A DNA stretch of 11,483 nucleotides from Verrucomicrobia subdivision 3 bacterium UBA7542 (GCA_002479245.1 DLMG01000109.1:1-11483), one strand, 5' to 3'. Numbered from the stretch's first letter, positions 1 to 6,213 are shown. Program-made: numbers and translations. Notes: generated from the sequence alone by a model not told the origin.

Positions 1-75
1 TTGTTTTGAGACGCTCTCTGCTGCGCCGCCTGAATTGAAAGGAAAATGAATGCAATGATGTTTTCGTCCACTCTG

Positions 76-134
76 CCGCCCGTTTCGCTCCGCTCGCGGG
101 CGGTGAAATTGGGGCAGACCGGCAGTTCTGCCCC
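76..134. repeat. Two adjacent stem-loops
   Basis: CCGCCCG (76-82) pairs with CGGGCGG (97-103). GGGGCAGA (111-118) pairs with TCTGCCCC (127-134) across an 8-base loop. Neither is followed by a T-run on either strand, so they look like palindromic repeats rather than classical terminators. Confidence 0.6.
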
Positions 135-238
135 ACCGGGATGGGGGCAGTGTCACGATGCGCCCGTTGCGAAAGGGTTGATGGTTGAGAGCCTGGGAAA
201 GCCGGATTTTCCGCTTGTTTCTCCTGGGGGCGCCGGCC

Positions 239-380
239 TGTCGCGCCGACTTGTCTCGGCGAAGTCCCGCAACGCGGGACGAAGACGGAAGCGTAGCGAA
301 GACGGATCAGTTTTGTGGGACAAGCAACCCACTTCGGTACCGGTTTGTGTCAAAAGTGAGGGCTGACACGTTTTTGGTTT
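239..380 (+). repeat. Dispersed repeat R-C, copy 1
   Basis: This matches 11300-11458 (R-C copy at the window end). Shared blocks include GTCGCGCCG, GGGACGAAGACGGAAGCG, AGCGAAGACGGATCAGTTTT and GGTTTGTGTCAA. Its left part carries the stem-loop CGCCGA/TCGGCG (245-260 area). Shorter pieces of the same repeat recur at 3076-3148, 4594-4631 and 5789-5822. It has no coding capacity that I recognise. Confidence 0.75.
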
Positions 381-403
381 GGCCCCTCTGTCTTCAATCT
401 CCC

Positions 404-1537
404 TCACTGGATGGGCCTGAAAAGATACCGATGGTAGTGTGAAATCTCATCGGGCCGGATGAAAAGGTCGGGGCTGGGAGCCCCGGTGGCCTTTGAAAAA
501 TAAGGATCCAGTGCCTGGGCTTGTTTGAGAAGTGCATCCCCCTGTTCTTTGCGACCCGAATGGCTCAGATACCTGGATTGAACTCCCAACGCATACGCCC
601 GCATCGGCAGGATGGGTTTGGTATCCAAGTATCTGGTCACCGCCGCCTCCCCCGAGGCTACAGCCTTGCGGAACGATTCAGACCCGTTTTCTGCCCGCAT
701 CGCCAACCATGTATGATAGATGCTGAGGTCCAGGAAGAGGATTGACTTCTCCGGATTGATTTTAAACGCCTTATCAAAACAGGAAACCGCGTCATCAACT
801 TTATCGGCTCTCAGATATGCCTTTCCCAACTCTTCCAGCACATCGGCATTCCCTTCGTGTTTCTTCAGGACACCTTGCCAGTAATCAACGTTGTTGGCTT
901 CCGCCGGCAACAGAATTGACCGGGCTTTTGCGCCATAAACGGCGTCCATCCCTTCCAACTGCGCGGCATACTTCTCGGCCTTTGATTTGTCACCGCCCTT
1001 GTCGGCGGGCAGGGTTCCATAAAGCTCCACCAGGGAGAGCATGACCTGGCGATAGTCCGGCTTGAGTTTCAGCGCCGATTCAAAGGCATCACATACTTTG
1101 CCCATCTTCTCCTTGGTGTCAGGTTGGTTCTGCATCCAAGCGGGATAGGCTTGAAGCAGGGCCAGCCCTCCCTCAAATGCCGGATAGATGACATTGCTGG
1201 GCTCAATTGCCCTTGCCTTGGCAATGGACTGCTGCGCCTCGCCAATTCTTTCCATTACACTTTTCATGTCCCTCGGGTCTCCCAACGCCATGTGGACCTT
1301 GATCCGGGCCAGCTCATAATGCGCCGCCGCGTTGCTTGGATTTTCCTGGATCGCCTTTTCCAGAAGCACACGGGCGTCATCCACCTTCCCCTGCATCCGC
1401 AACTGCCAGGCCTCCGTCGCCGCCTTCATTGATTGCGTGTCTCCCGGCCCGGTCCCGGCCAGGACGCACCAACCCGGCGCCACCACCGCCCACAGCACCA
1501 GCCCGGCGGCGATTTGATTAACGACATGGTTTTTCAT
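404..1537 (-). CDS. Exported tetratricopeptide-repeat protein
   Basis: 377 residues. The N-terminus (about 1-27) is a signal peptide with a short basic start and a hydrophobic core (AAGLVLWAVVAP), so the protein should be exported. Residues 39-70 form a TPR unit (AW.L...GK.DDAR.LLEKAI.ENPSNAAAHYELAR), further helical pairs fill 95-205, and 230-263 is another clear TPR (VLEELGKAYLRADKVDDA.SCFDKAFKINPE). TPRs are protein-protein interaction scaffolds; the partner is unknown. The ATG at 1535-1537 is supported by AAGGAG six bases upstream (1544-1549). A cysteine at 24 lies in PGWC, a poor lipobox, so a lipoprotein is unlikely. The gene stands alone, with repeats on both sides. The call as a TPR protein is firm; its process is not known. 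Confidence 0.9.
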   Translation of the reverse strand: MKNHVVNQIAAGLVLWAVVAPGWCVLAGTGPGDTQSMKAATEAWQLRMQGKVDDARVLLEKAIQENPSNAAAHYELARIKVHMALGDPRDMKSVMERIGEAQQSIAKARAIEPSNVIYPAFEGGLALLQAYPAWMQNQPDTKEKMGKVCDAFESALKLKPDYRQVMLSLVELYGTLPADKGGDKSKAEKYAAQLEGMDAVYGAKARSILLPAEANNVDYWQGVLKKHEGNADVLEELGKAYLRADKVDDAVSCFDKAFKINPEKSILFLDLSIYHTWLAMRAENGSESFRKAVASGEAAVTRYLDTKPILPMRAYALGVQSRYLSHSGRKEQGDALLKQAQALDPYFSKATGAPSPDLFIRPDEISHYHRYLFRPIQ

Positions 1538-1543
1538 GCTAAT

Positions 1544-1549
1544 CTCCTT
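1544..1549 (-). promoter_or_regulatory. Shine-Dalgarno site of the TPR gene
   Basis: AAGGAG on the minus strand, six bases before the ATG at 1537. It fixes the start of the TPR protein. Confidence 0.85.
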
Positions 1550-1580
1550 TCAATGGTTTGTTGATGTTTGTTGTATTTTC

Positions 1581-1619
1581 CCGGTGGAACAAAACTGTTT
1601 CACCGGTTTGAGAAAACCG
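1581..1619 (-). promoter_or_regulatory. Overlapping stem-loops in the TPR gene leader
   Basis: 1581-1591 pairs with 1596-1606 (CCGGTGGAACA with TGTTTCACCGG, one mismatch, 4-base loop). A second stem, CGGTTT/AAACCG (1604-1609 with 1614-1619), shares bases 1604-1606 with the first, so the two cannot form fully together. The pair lies about 45-80 bases upstream of the TPR start codon, probably in the leader RNA. A regulatory role is inference. No riboswitch family is recognised. Confidence 0.45.
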
Positions 1620-1892
1620 TTTTGCCTGTCGGCAGAAACAAACGAAATTTTCATGCGGCCATCATGCTACACCGGACCCGCCGGGTGTTAATCGAAAAAA
1701 AATCCCCGGCCATCGAAAATATCAATGCAGCCAAGGCAGGTGGCGTTGAAAACCAGGTTGCGGCAGATGCCAGACACCAAAATGGTTGAGGGTTAAGAGT
1801 TGAATGTTGAGAGTCACGGCAGACGCCAACTACCGCGCTCGACGTGAAGAAGTAAACCAGCGTCGCGTAACACCTGAAGTTGCTGGCGGATT

Positions 1893-1946
1893 CCTGCCGG
1901 GTGAGACGAAGTCTTTTACGCGGCCTGCCCCGTGTTGTTTACGGGG
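1893..1946 (-). repeat. Paired hairpin element H1 (units u3+u4)
   Basis: Minus-strand units are u3 (1924-1946, 23 nt) and u4 (1893-1923, 31 nt). Each starts CC(C/G)CGTAAA and ends (G/C)GGCAGG. u4 has an inner stem AGAC-TTC-GTCT. On the minus strand the pair directly follows GATAA and interrupts the codons between HVRD and KIRQQ of the winged helix. Confidence 0.8.
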
Positions 1947-1964
1947 TTATCGCGGACGTGGCGG

Positions 1965-2026
1965 CCCGCCCCGTGTAACTCTGTTATTTACGGGGCCTGC
2001 CCCGTGTTACCGTGTAATTTACGGGG
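1965..2026 (-). repeat. Paired hairpin element H1 (units u1+u2)
   Basis: Two 31-nt units in tandem, u1 (1996-2026) and u2 (1965-1995). Each is CCCCGTAAA...ACACGGGGC(A/G)GG on the minus strand. The outer stem is CCCCGT/ACGGGG. The inner 4-bp stems differ in sequence (TTAC/GTAA and TAAC/GTTA) but keep pairing. The pair follows GATAA in the codons for HPDN and introduces an in-frame stop. Confidence 0.8.
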
Positions 2027-2088
2027 TTATCGGGATGGAGTTTCTCCAATTCGCGCTCGAAGGCGTAGGCGTCGGCGGTTGTAAATTC

Positions 2089-2241
2089 GGGGCCATCCGA
2101 AAGCGGTGGAGGGCCACCGCCCGTCCTCCGTAGCAGTACTGCGGAGGGTGGACAGTCCAAGACGCTGGCGCGTTTGCCAGTGACCCCCGAACCTCGCGAA
2201 GCGTCCTGGAGTGCGCCAGCCCTCTGGCGCTTTTCCTCCAT
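2089..2241. repeat. Palindrome-rich insert in the winged-helix loop of relic 1
   Basis: About 150 bp absent from relic 2, sitting between the codons for NIVRRL and FTTADAY. It carries the stem-loops GCGGTGG/CCACCGC (2103-2120), CCTCCG/CGGAGG (2125-2147), CTGGC/GCCAG (2165-2180) and GCGCCAG/CTGGCGC (2213-2230). It is read through without a stop and keeps the frame. Confidence 0.75.
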
Positions 2242-2310
2242 GAGCCGGCGCACGATGTTCAGCACGTCCAGGGTCCAACCGCGCTGGGTGACGGAAATGT
2301 CCTTCAACAG

Positions 2311-2332
2311 CCTGCCCCGAAAGCTTTCGGGG
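2311..2332 (-). repeat. Hairpin element H2, copy 1
   Basis: The 18-bp perfect palindrome CCCCGAAAGCTTTCGGGG (2315-2332) plus the tail CAGG on the minus strand. It is inserted between the codons for RVKP and LKDIS of relic 1 and shifts the frame. Another copy is at 10927-10948 at the same codon of relic 5. It shares the CCCCG...CGGGGCAGG ends with H1. Confidence 0.8.
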
Positions 2333-2430
2333 GTTTGACGCGCTTGAATTTTTCTCGCACTTCCGTTTCGGGAACGATTTACTTTTCGGTGATAACGGCA
2401 ATTCGCGCCTCTGCCGGAATGCGATTCAAG

Positions 2431-2463
2431 GCAACCTGCCCCGTGTTTTTTACGGGGAGTTGC
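2431..2463 (-). repeat. Single H1 hairpin
   Basis: CCCCGT (2439-2444) pairs with ACGGGG (2452-2457), and GCAAC/GTTGC form an outer stem (2431-2435 with 2459-2463). The minus-strand unit is 23 nt and starts CCCCGTAAA. It interrupts relic 1 right after the codons for WIGCN, with a frameshift. Confidence 0.75.
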
Positions 2464-2651
2464 AGCCAATCCAGCCTGCGCGTCTTGCAGTTGGTGAAAG
2501 TGGTTTTCGTTTGATAATTGCGGACGGTGGAAAAGCAAAATGCGGCACGAGCAACAAATTTCTGACGCTCCAGGTCACGAGGTCATACTGCATGAAATAT
2601 AAACTCGGCATTTTGTCCTGCCGGATGGCGTTGATTTGGTTTTCGTTTTTA

Positions 2652-2686
2652 CTTCAGCCTTTAGCCTTCAGCCTTCGGCCTTCAGA
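2652..2686 (+). repeat. Five tandem heptamers
   Basis: CTTCAGC, CTTTAGC, CTTCAGC, CTTCGGC, CTTCAGA stand head to tail. They mark the upstream edge of relic 1, whose recognisable sequence stops a few bases away. Confidence 0.8.
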
Positions 2687-2722
2687 ATGGCGCCGTCCGT
2701 GATGGATTTGAGCCATTCGGGA

Positions 2723-2956
2723 TTTGAGCCATTTGGGAAATGGCGAAAAGGATTTGCCAACGGCAAAGGCCGTGAGGCCGACTGAGCGGGAGCGACGAAG
2801 CCCACTGGCGAAAAGTTTGCTTGTCGCGAAAGCGACGAATCGTGAAGCAAGGAAAACCATTGGCAAGAGCGGGAGCTCCATTTGGGCTAAGCCAAAGGCC
2901 CGCGAGGGCCGAGCGAGCGGGCGCGAGCGAGTCAGTCCCGATGCGCGATTTCTGGC
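2723..2956 (+). repeat. Dispersed repeat R-B, copy 1
   Basis: It runs from TTGAGCCATTTGGGAAA to GATGCGCGATTTCTGGC and matches 11105-11273 closely apart from an extra block of about 60 bases (2749-2812). Shared blocks include GTCGCGAAAGCGACGAATCG and GAGCGGGAGCTCCATTTGGG. A shorter inverted version lies at 6130-6213 inside relic 3. Confidence 0.88.
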
Positions 2957-2959
2957 GTT

Positions 2960-3014
2960 GCGGCGTCTCGGCAGAGCGCCGCCGATAGAAATGCGGCTTT
3001 CTGCCGAAAGCCGC
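2960..3014. repeat. Two stem-loops between repeats R-B and R-D
   Basis: GCGGCG (2960-2965) pairs with CGCCGC (2977-2982). GCGGCTTTC (2993-3001) pairs perfectly with GAAAGCCGC (3006-3014) around a TGCC loop. Both contain CGGCAGA/TGCCGA-type sequence and look like members of one palindrome family. Confidence 0.7.
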
Positions 3015-3024
3015 TACACCCGCA

Positions 3025-3075
3025 CTTGGGGCAGGAATAATCACTGGCCGGTTGCCCCGGCTCCAGCCACGTCAG
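3025..3075 (+). repeat. Dispersed repeat R-D, copy 1
   Basis: 51 bp from CTTGGGGCAGGAATAATCAC to the GTCAG end. It differs from 4215-4265 at three positions only. At 4215-4265 the end of the repeat abuts the stop codon of relic 2; here it abuts a piece of R-C. Confidence 0.85.
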
Positions 3076-3148
3076 TTTGGGGGACGAGCAACCCGCTTCA
3101 ATACTGATTTGTGTCAATAGTGAGTACTGACATGTTTCTGTTTCTGGA
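3076..3148 (+). repeat. Dispersed repeat R-C, right part
   Basis: It carries GGGGGACGAGCAACC, GCTTCAATAC and TTTGTGTCAATA followed by a diverged GTTTCTGTTTCTG end. It matches the right half of R-C at 239-380 and 11300-11458. It ends about 60 bases before the DUF4190 gene. Confidence 0.75.
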
Positions 3149-3155
3149 TGAAGGC

Positions 3156-3184
3156 TTGAATCAACATTTTTAACGCGATAAGCT
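3156..3184 (+). promoter_or_regulatory. Weak candidate promoter of the DUF4190 gene
   Basis: TTGAAT (3156-3161), a 17-base spacer and TAAGCT (3179-3184). The -10 match is poor. The position, 27 bases before the start codon, and the lack of a better pair are the only support. Confidence 0.25.
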
Positions 3185-3210
3185 TTGACATCCAACGAAC
3201 GGGAAACTTT

Positions 3211-4155
3211 ATGAGTGAATTCAAATTTTCATGCCCGGCTTGCAGCCAGAACATTTCGTGTGATACGGCCAGTGTGGGAACGCAAATCGCCTGTCCAAAC
3301 TGCAATGCCACCATCACCGTGCCAAAAGAAACCGCCGGAACTGCTCAACGGACTTCTGGTTTGGCCATCGCCTCGCTGGTCTGCTCCCTGTCATCATTCG
3401 TCACGTGCGTTGGATGGTTGCCGGGAATCATTTGCGGGCATCTGGCCAAATCACGCCTCCGCCGGAATCCATCGCTCAAAGGGAGCGGCCTTGCCACGGC
3501 GGGCCTCGTCATCGGCTATTTGTTCCTGATGTCCGAAGTGGGAACCACCGCCGTCTATGTCTGGCGTGTTTCAAACGCAGTGAAACACGGATTCGAAAAT
3601 GCCCGGCAAAACCTGGCCACAAACAAAATCATTGTCGTGCAAACTCAATCCATAACCGTTTCCAACAAAAGCCAGCCGCCGGAACCCGTCACGCCCGCAA
3701 CTACTGTCGCCACCAACCAGCAAATCGAACCCGCCAAATCCGAATGGACAGCCGACATCAGCAAGGCTTCGTTCCCCGACCATCCGGCCAGCGGGAAACT
3801 TCATGGAATTGATTTCGCCGTCAAAACGGCGTCGTTCAGAAATGGCGACCTGAAAATCAGGGCCGGGAACGGAACGTTCGTGGACATTTTTCATCTGGAT
3901 GCGTCCATTGAAGGTCACAGTTATGAAATCCAGTCCGATGAGGGCGGCAACACCAATAAGCCGCTCGTCAGGATGACTTGGAATGAAGGAGATGTGATTC
4001 AGACCTCGACGTTTAGCAAACGCTATGGAATGAAGCTGCAATTCGATCAAGCCATAAACCGGACGGTATCCGCGAAAATCTATCTGTGTTTCCCTGACGA
4101 TTCAAAAAGCTGCGTCGCCGGCACATTTGAAGTGAGGCTTTTAAAACAGAACTGA
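3211..4155 (+). CDS. Zinc-ribbon, DUF4190 membrane protein with C-terminal domain
   Basis: 314 residues. The N-terminus is a zinc ribbon: C8xxC11 and C28xxC31 in FSCPAC and IACPNC. Residues 49-108 match the DUF4190 pattern (SGLAIASLVCSL...LPGIICGHLA...LKGSGLATAGLVIGYL), two hydrophobic segments predicted to span the membrane. A spacer rich in Q, P, T and N (about 135-175) leads to a soluble domain of about 140 residues (177-314, from TADISKASFPDHPASGKLHG). I do not recognise that domain; it looks beta-rich. The order suggests a cytoplasmic zinc ribbon, a membrane hairpin and a C-terminal domain. No strong Shine-Dalgarno precedes the ATG (AACGGGAAACTTT), but the zinc ribbon starts within eight residues, which supports this start. 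The biological role is unknown. Confidence 0.85.
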   Translation: MSEFKFSCPACSQNISCDTASVGTQIACPNCNATITVPKETAGTAQRTSGLAIASLVCSLSSFVTCVGWLPGIICGHLAKSRLRRNPSLKGSGLATAGLVIGYLFLMSEVGTTAVYVWRVSNAVKHGFENARQNLATNKIIVVQTQSITVSNKSQPPEPVTPATTVATNQQIEPAKSEWTADISKASFPDHPASGKLHGIDFAVKTASFRNGDLKIRAGNGTFVDIFHLDASIEGHSYEIQSDEGGNTNKPLVRMTWNEGDVIQTSTFSKRYGMKLQFDQAINRTVSAKIYLCFPDDSKSCVAGTFEVRLLKQN

Positions 4156-4214
4156 CGACAAATCTGCTGCTTTTTTACGGGTAACGCAGCCAGGGGATTC
4201 ATGCGCCGCTCGCG

Positions 4215-4265
4215 CTTGGGGCAGGAATAATCACTGGCCGGATGCCCTGGCTCCAGCCAGGTCAG
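4215..4265 (+). repeat. Dispersed repeat R-D, copy 2
   Basis: Near-identical to 3025-3075 (three mismatches in 51). CCTGGCT and AGCCAGG (around 4246-4261) form a 7-bp stem with a 2-base loop. It lies one base beyond the stop codon of relic 2, between that relic and the end of the DUF4190 gene. Confidence 0.85.
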
Positions 4266-4266
4266 A

Positions 4267-4592
4267 TTACGGCAAACGCCAGCGGCCGCTTTCCACATGA
4301 ATCAACAACCCGGTGTCGCGGAGAATTTGGAGTTGTTGGCGGATTTTGGGCCGGACATTTCGATTATCTGGATGAAGCCGCTCCAATTCGCGGGTGAAGG
4401 CGTAGGTGTCGGCGGTCGTGAACGACGTTTTGCCGAAGCGGCGGATGGCGTTGAGCACGTCCAGCGTCCAGCCGCGTTGGGTGACGGAAATTTCATTCAA
4501 CGGTTTGACGCGACGGAACTGCGCGCGGACTTCGGGTGCCGGGGAAATCTGGCTTTCGGTGACGACGGCGATGCGGGCTTCGGCGGGGATAC
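4267..4592 (-). pseudogene. DpnI-like relic 2, uninterrupted winged helix only
   Basis: The minus strand reads without a stop from IPAEARIAVVTESQISPAPE through QFRRVKPLNEISVTQRGW, FTTADTYAFTRELERLHPDN and KIRQQLQILRD to WRLP and TAA at 4267-4269. This is the complete C-terminal winged helix of a DpnI-family enzyme, about 107 residues. It is the only copy here without inserts and serves as the ruler for the others. The whole catalytic domain is missing. The 5' break at 4591-4593 falls where a terminus of repeat R-C begins. No ATG or GTG start with a ribosome site opens the frame (a TTG at 4500 is the best available), so I call it a fragment. A tiny expressed DNA-binding protein cannot be excluded. 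Confidence 0.85.
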
Positions 4593-4593
4593 C

Positions 4594-4631
4594 TTATGTG
4601 TCAATATCAAGAACCGACCCGTTTCCGTTTC
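4594..4631 (+). repeat. Terminus of repeat R-C at the broken end of relic 2
   Basis: TGTGTCAATA, AGAACCGA and CCGTTTCCGTTTCC match the last 38 bases of R-C at 11421-11458 with few differences. Only the right end of the repeat is present. Confidence 0.75.
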
Positions 4632-4742
4632 CGTTTAGTTTGCAAGGCGAGAATGCCGGCTTCGGGCTCATGTGCAACAACGGACAAACTCCCTACACTT
4701 TGTTCGAACCTGAAAACCTTTGCCAGCTAGCGGCACACTGGC
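4632..4742. other. Spacer without recognised content
   Basis: About 110 bases between the R-C terminus and the stop codon of the next minus-strand gene. I see no gene, strong hairpin or match to the other repeats. Confidence 0.5.
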
Positions 4743-5543
4743 TTATTGGAAATTAAGGACCTGATAAAACCTTTGGCCCCAACCCACCCTGTCCCAAACT
4801 GAAGTATTCGTGCCGATGGCCGTAACAGGATTTCCAAGATTGAACCAGTTGCTTGCCGGCAGCGAAGGAGTCCATTGAACTTGATACGTTACATTAGAGA
4901 TGGAACTCCAGTTAATTTCCACCGAACGATAGATGGATGCCAGCGTGGTTGAATTTGTGCTCAAGGGCGCAAAAACCAAGTCGTCAAGGGCGAAATCATT
5001 TCCATAGGCTATAGTGGTGAGATCGACAACATCGATGACTGCTTGTGTCGAGGATTGAGAATTCCAAAGGGTTGTAAAGCTCTGCCAGACAAAGTTCGAA
5101 GGTTGTATCTGAACAGGATTTCCGACCTGGACCCCATTTATGGTAAAAGCCAGGTTTGGCGGAGCGGGATCTGTTCCGCTAAATATATCGGCGGCCCAAC
5201 CGGAAAGCGCGTATGACGTGTTTGGGGTGACATTGACCGTTTCGGACCACACGATTTGGGCTGGGTTAGCACCGCCATTGACAATGAGCATTAGTCCAGT
5301 TCCCGTAGTATGGTCTCCCATGGATACCCAGCCGGCGTTATCACTTTGGGGATTCGAGCCAACGTCAAACGCCCCGGCTGCGCTCGTGCCGGGCAAATAA
5401 GTGTATTGGGAGGTAAAACCTGTGTTTCCCAATGAAAAGTTGCCGTTGACCAGCAAATTACTTTGTCCCATTGCCGGCGGCCCCAAAAGGCAAATGAAGG
5501 TGACGCAAGCCAACCAAACACCACTTCTTAAATTATTTCGCAT
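4743..5543 (-). CDS. Exported carbohydrate-binding-like protein
   Basis: 266 residues. A signal peptide covers about 1-26 (basic start, then WLACVTFICLLGPPAMG). Residues 29-195 look like a jelly-roll carbohydrate-binding or galactose-binding-like domain: it opens NLLVNGNFSLGNTGF, has VNVTPNTSYALSGWAAD in the middle and closes with DFALDDLVF, the usual layout of CBM4/9-type modules. Residues 205-266 form the C-terminal domain common in Verrucomicrobia (ISNVTYQVQWTPSLPASNWF ... QRFYQVLNF), also seen at the end of the GloVer protein at 9439. No PEP-CTERM tail is present. The ATG at 5543 lacks a clear Shine-Dalgarno, but the signal peptide starts correctly there. A sugar-binding role outside the cell is inferred from the fold only; no enzyme domain is attached. 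Confidence 0.82.
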   Translation of the reverse strand: MRNNLRSGVWLACVTFICLLGPPAMGQSNLLVNGNFSLGNTGFTSQYTYLPGTSAAGAFDVGSNPQSDNAGWVSMGDHTTGTGLMLIVNGGANPAQIVWSETVNVTPNTSYALSGWAADIFSGTDPAPPNLAFTINGVQVGNPVQIQPSNFVWQSFTTLWNSQSSTQAVIDVVDLTTIAYGNDFALDDLVFAPLSTNSTTLASIYRSVEINWSSISNVTYQVQWTPSLPASNWFNLGNPVTAIGTNTSVWDRVGWGQRFYQVLNFQ

Positions 5544-5856
5544 AATTCAAATCATGCCAAATTCTGATTTTAACGCAAGAGAAAAACACCATTGCATGGA
5601 GGACAGACCTGTGTGCGTGTTCGGTCTGTAAGCGGATCAACACAATTTGGGCCAGCACCTTTTGTGTTTTCTTCGGCAACTCCAACGGAATTTGAGACGA
5701 TACGGGATAAGTGGAAAAACGTGGATTTCGCTATGCTTCTGGCAATCCCAGCCACTCCAGCGGCAAGGAACCGAAGTTATTTCAGCGCGACTTGTCCCGG
5801 CGAAACGGAGTAAAGACGGATGACCCAGATGGGGACGGTGATTGTGCCGCGCAACT
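5544..5856. other. Upstream spacer of the carbohydrate-binding-like gene
   Basis: No gene is recognised. It holds the inverted repeat at 5603-5629 and a short diverged piece of R-C at 5789-5822 (CGACTTGTCCCGGCGAAACG ... AAGACGGAT). The promoter of the gene at 5543 must lie here, but no convincing -35/-10 pair stands out. Confidence 0.45.
5603..5629. promoter_or_regulatory. Inverted repeat, possible operator
   Basis: ACAGACC (5603-5609) and GGTCTGT (5623-5629) are perfect inverted repeats 13 bases apart, 60-86 bases upstream of the start codon at 5543. This could be a repressor site or a stem-loop; nothing links it to a specific regulator. Confidence 0.35.
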
Positions 5857-6077
5857 TCACGGCAGACGCCAACTACCGCGCTCGACGTGAAGAAGTAAAC
5901 CAGCGTCGCGTAACACCTGAAGTTGCTGGCGGATTCCTGCCGGGTGAGACGAAGTCTTTTACGCGGCCTGCCCCGTGTTGTTTACGGGGTTATCGCGGAC
6001 GTGCCGGCCCGCCCCGTGTAACTCTGTTATTTACGGGGCCTGCCCCGTGTTACCGGGTAATTTACGGGGTTATCGGG
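5857..6077 (+). repeat. 221-bp near-identical direct repeat, copy B
   Basis: Partner of 1814-2034 with two mismatches. It includes H1 units at 5936-5966, 5967-5989, 6008-6038 and 6039-6069. Confidence 0.95.
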
Positions 6078-6129
6078 GTGCAACTTCTCCAATTCGCGGG
6101 TGAAAGCGTAGGCGTCGGCGGTGGTGAAT

Positions 6130-6213
6130 TGACTCGCTCGCGCCCGCTCGCTCGGCCCTCGCGGGCCTTTGCTTTCAGCCAAATTCCTTTCGTCGTTTCC
6201 CAAACGACTCAAG
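6130..6213 (-). repeat. Inverted short R-B insert in relic 3
   Basis: The minus strand reads from CTTGAGTCGTTTGGGAAACG to CGGGCGCGAGCGAGTC. It is a shortened R-B (compare 2723-2956 and 11105-11273) in opposite orientation. It adds 28 codons without a stop between GKTD and FTTADAY of the winged helix. Confidence 0.82.

Larger units (their letters stand above)
1..403. other. Repeat-filled spacer without a convincing gene
   Basis: No recognisable gene lies here. The stretch is downstream of the TPR gene that ends at 404 on the minus strand. It holds two strong stem-loops (76-103 and 111-134) and a copy of dispersed repeat R-C (239-380). A plus-strand frame opens at ATG 46 behind an AAAGGA at 39-44, but its product has no fold or family resemblance and its second half is R-C sequence in translation, so I do not call it a gene. 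It could be the 5' end of a gene destroyed by the repeats. Confidence 0.6.
1538..1813. other. Upstream region of the TPR gene
   Basis: Apart from the Shine-Dalgarno site and the overlapping stem-loops listed separately, I see only an imperfect palindrome around 1670-1690 (ACACCGG with CCGGGTGT) and a purine-rich patch with repeated GTTGA near 1786-1812. No convincing -35/-10 pair was found, although the TPR promoter must lie here or be carried by the repeats. Confidence 0.4.
1814..2034 (+). repeat. 221-bp near-identical direct repeat, copy A
   Basis: Identical to 5857-6077 except for two bases (GTGGCGG/GTGCCGG and CCGTGTAA/CCGGGTAA), about 99%. It covers the end of the DpnI-like winged helix with both hairpin pairs. 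Similarity stops abruptly at the relic's stop codon on one side. On the other side it falls to roughly 85% immediately past 2034. Confidence 0.95.
1814..2647 (-). pseudogene. DpnI-like (Dam-replacing) endonuclease relic 1, longest copy
   Basis: Read on the minus strand, this is a decayed gene of the DpnI family, whose full-length member cuts adenine-methylated GATC. From 2645 downward one frame gives a stretch ending RKPLSPTARRAGWIGCN (about 2470). Other frames continue with LNRIPAEARIAVITEK, a stop, then IVPETEVREKFKR, then LKDISVTQRGWTLDVLNIVRRL, FTTADAYAFERELEKLHPDN and finally IRQQLQVLRDAGLLLHVERG up to TGA at 1814-1816. In DpnI, as I recall it, PTARRAGWIGCN lies near the end of the catalytic domain and RGWT..ILN...KIRQQLQILRD is the C-terminal winged helix that reads the methylated site. 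The relic begins after the catalytic D/E/K residues. It is broken by at least four palindromic inserts (listed separately), frameshifts and stops. It is certainly non-functional as a nuclease. Confidence 0.88.

Noticed and set aside
46..366. A 106-codon plus-strand frame with a good ribosome site
   Set aside because: Its second half is repeat R-C in translation, its composition is unlike a folded protein, and no family is recognisable.
1893..2026. Four short repeats in a row, possible CRISPR array
   Set aside because: Units are hairpins of 23 or 31 nt that touch each other or are separated by remnants of the host codons. There are no spacers of constant length and no cas genes.
1984..2538. 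A 184-codon minus-strand frame as an intact gene
   Set aside because: It is a patchwork of two frames of relic 1 joined through hairpin inserts. The C-terminal helices lie beyond its stop in another frame.
3025..3075. Minus-strand reading PASDYSCPKC of repeat R-D as a remnant of the DpnI zinc-binding segment
   Set aside because: DpnI has a similar PVADFYCNHC, but the reading around it in R-D does not continue the family pattern (no ELKSK), and in the second copy the motif changes to CPKRE. Too short to claim.
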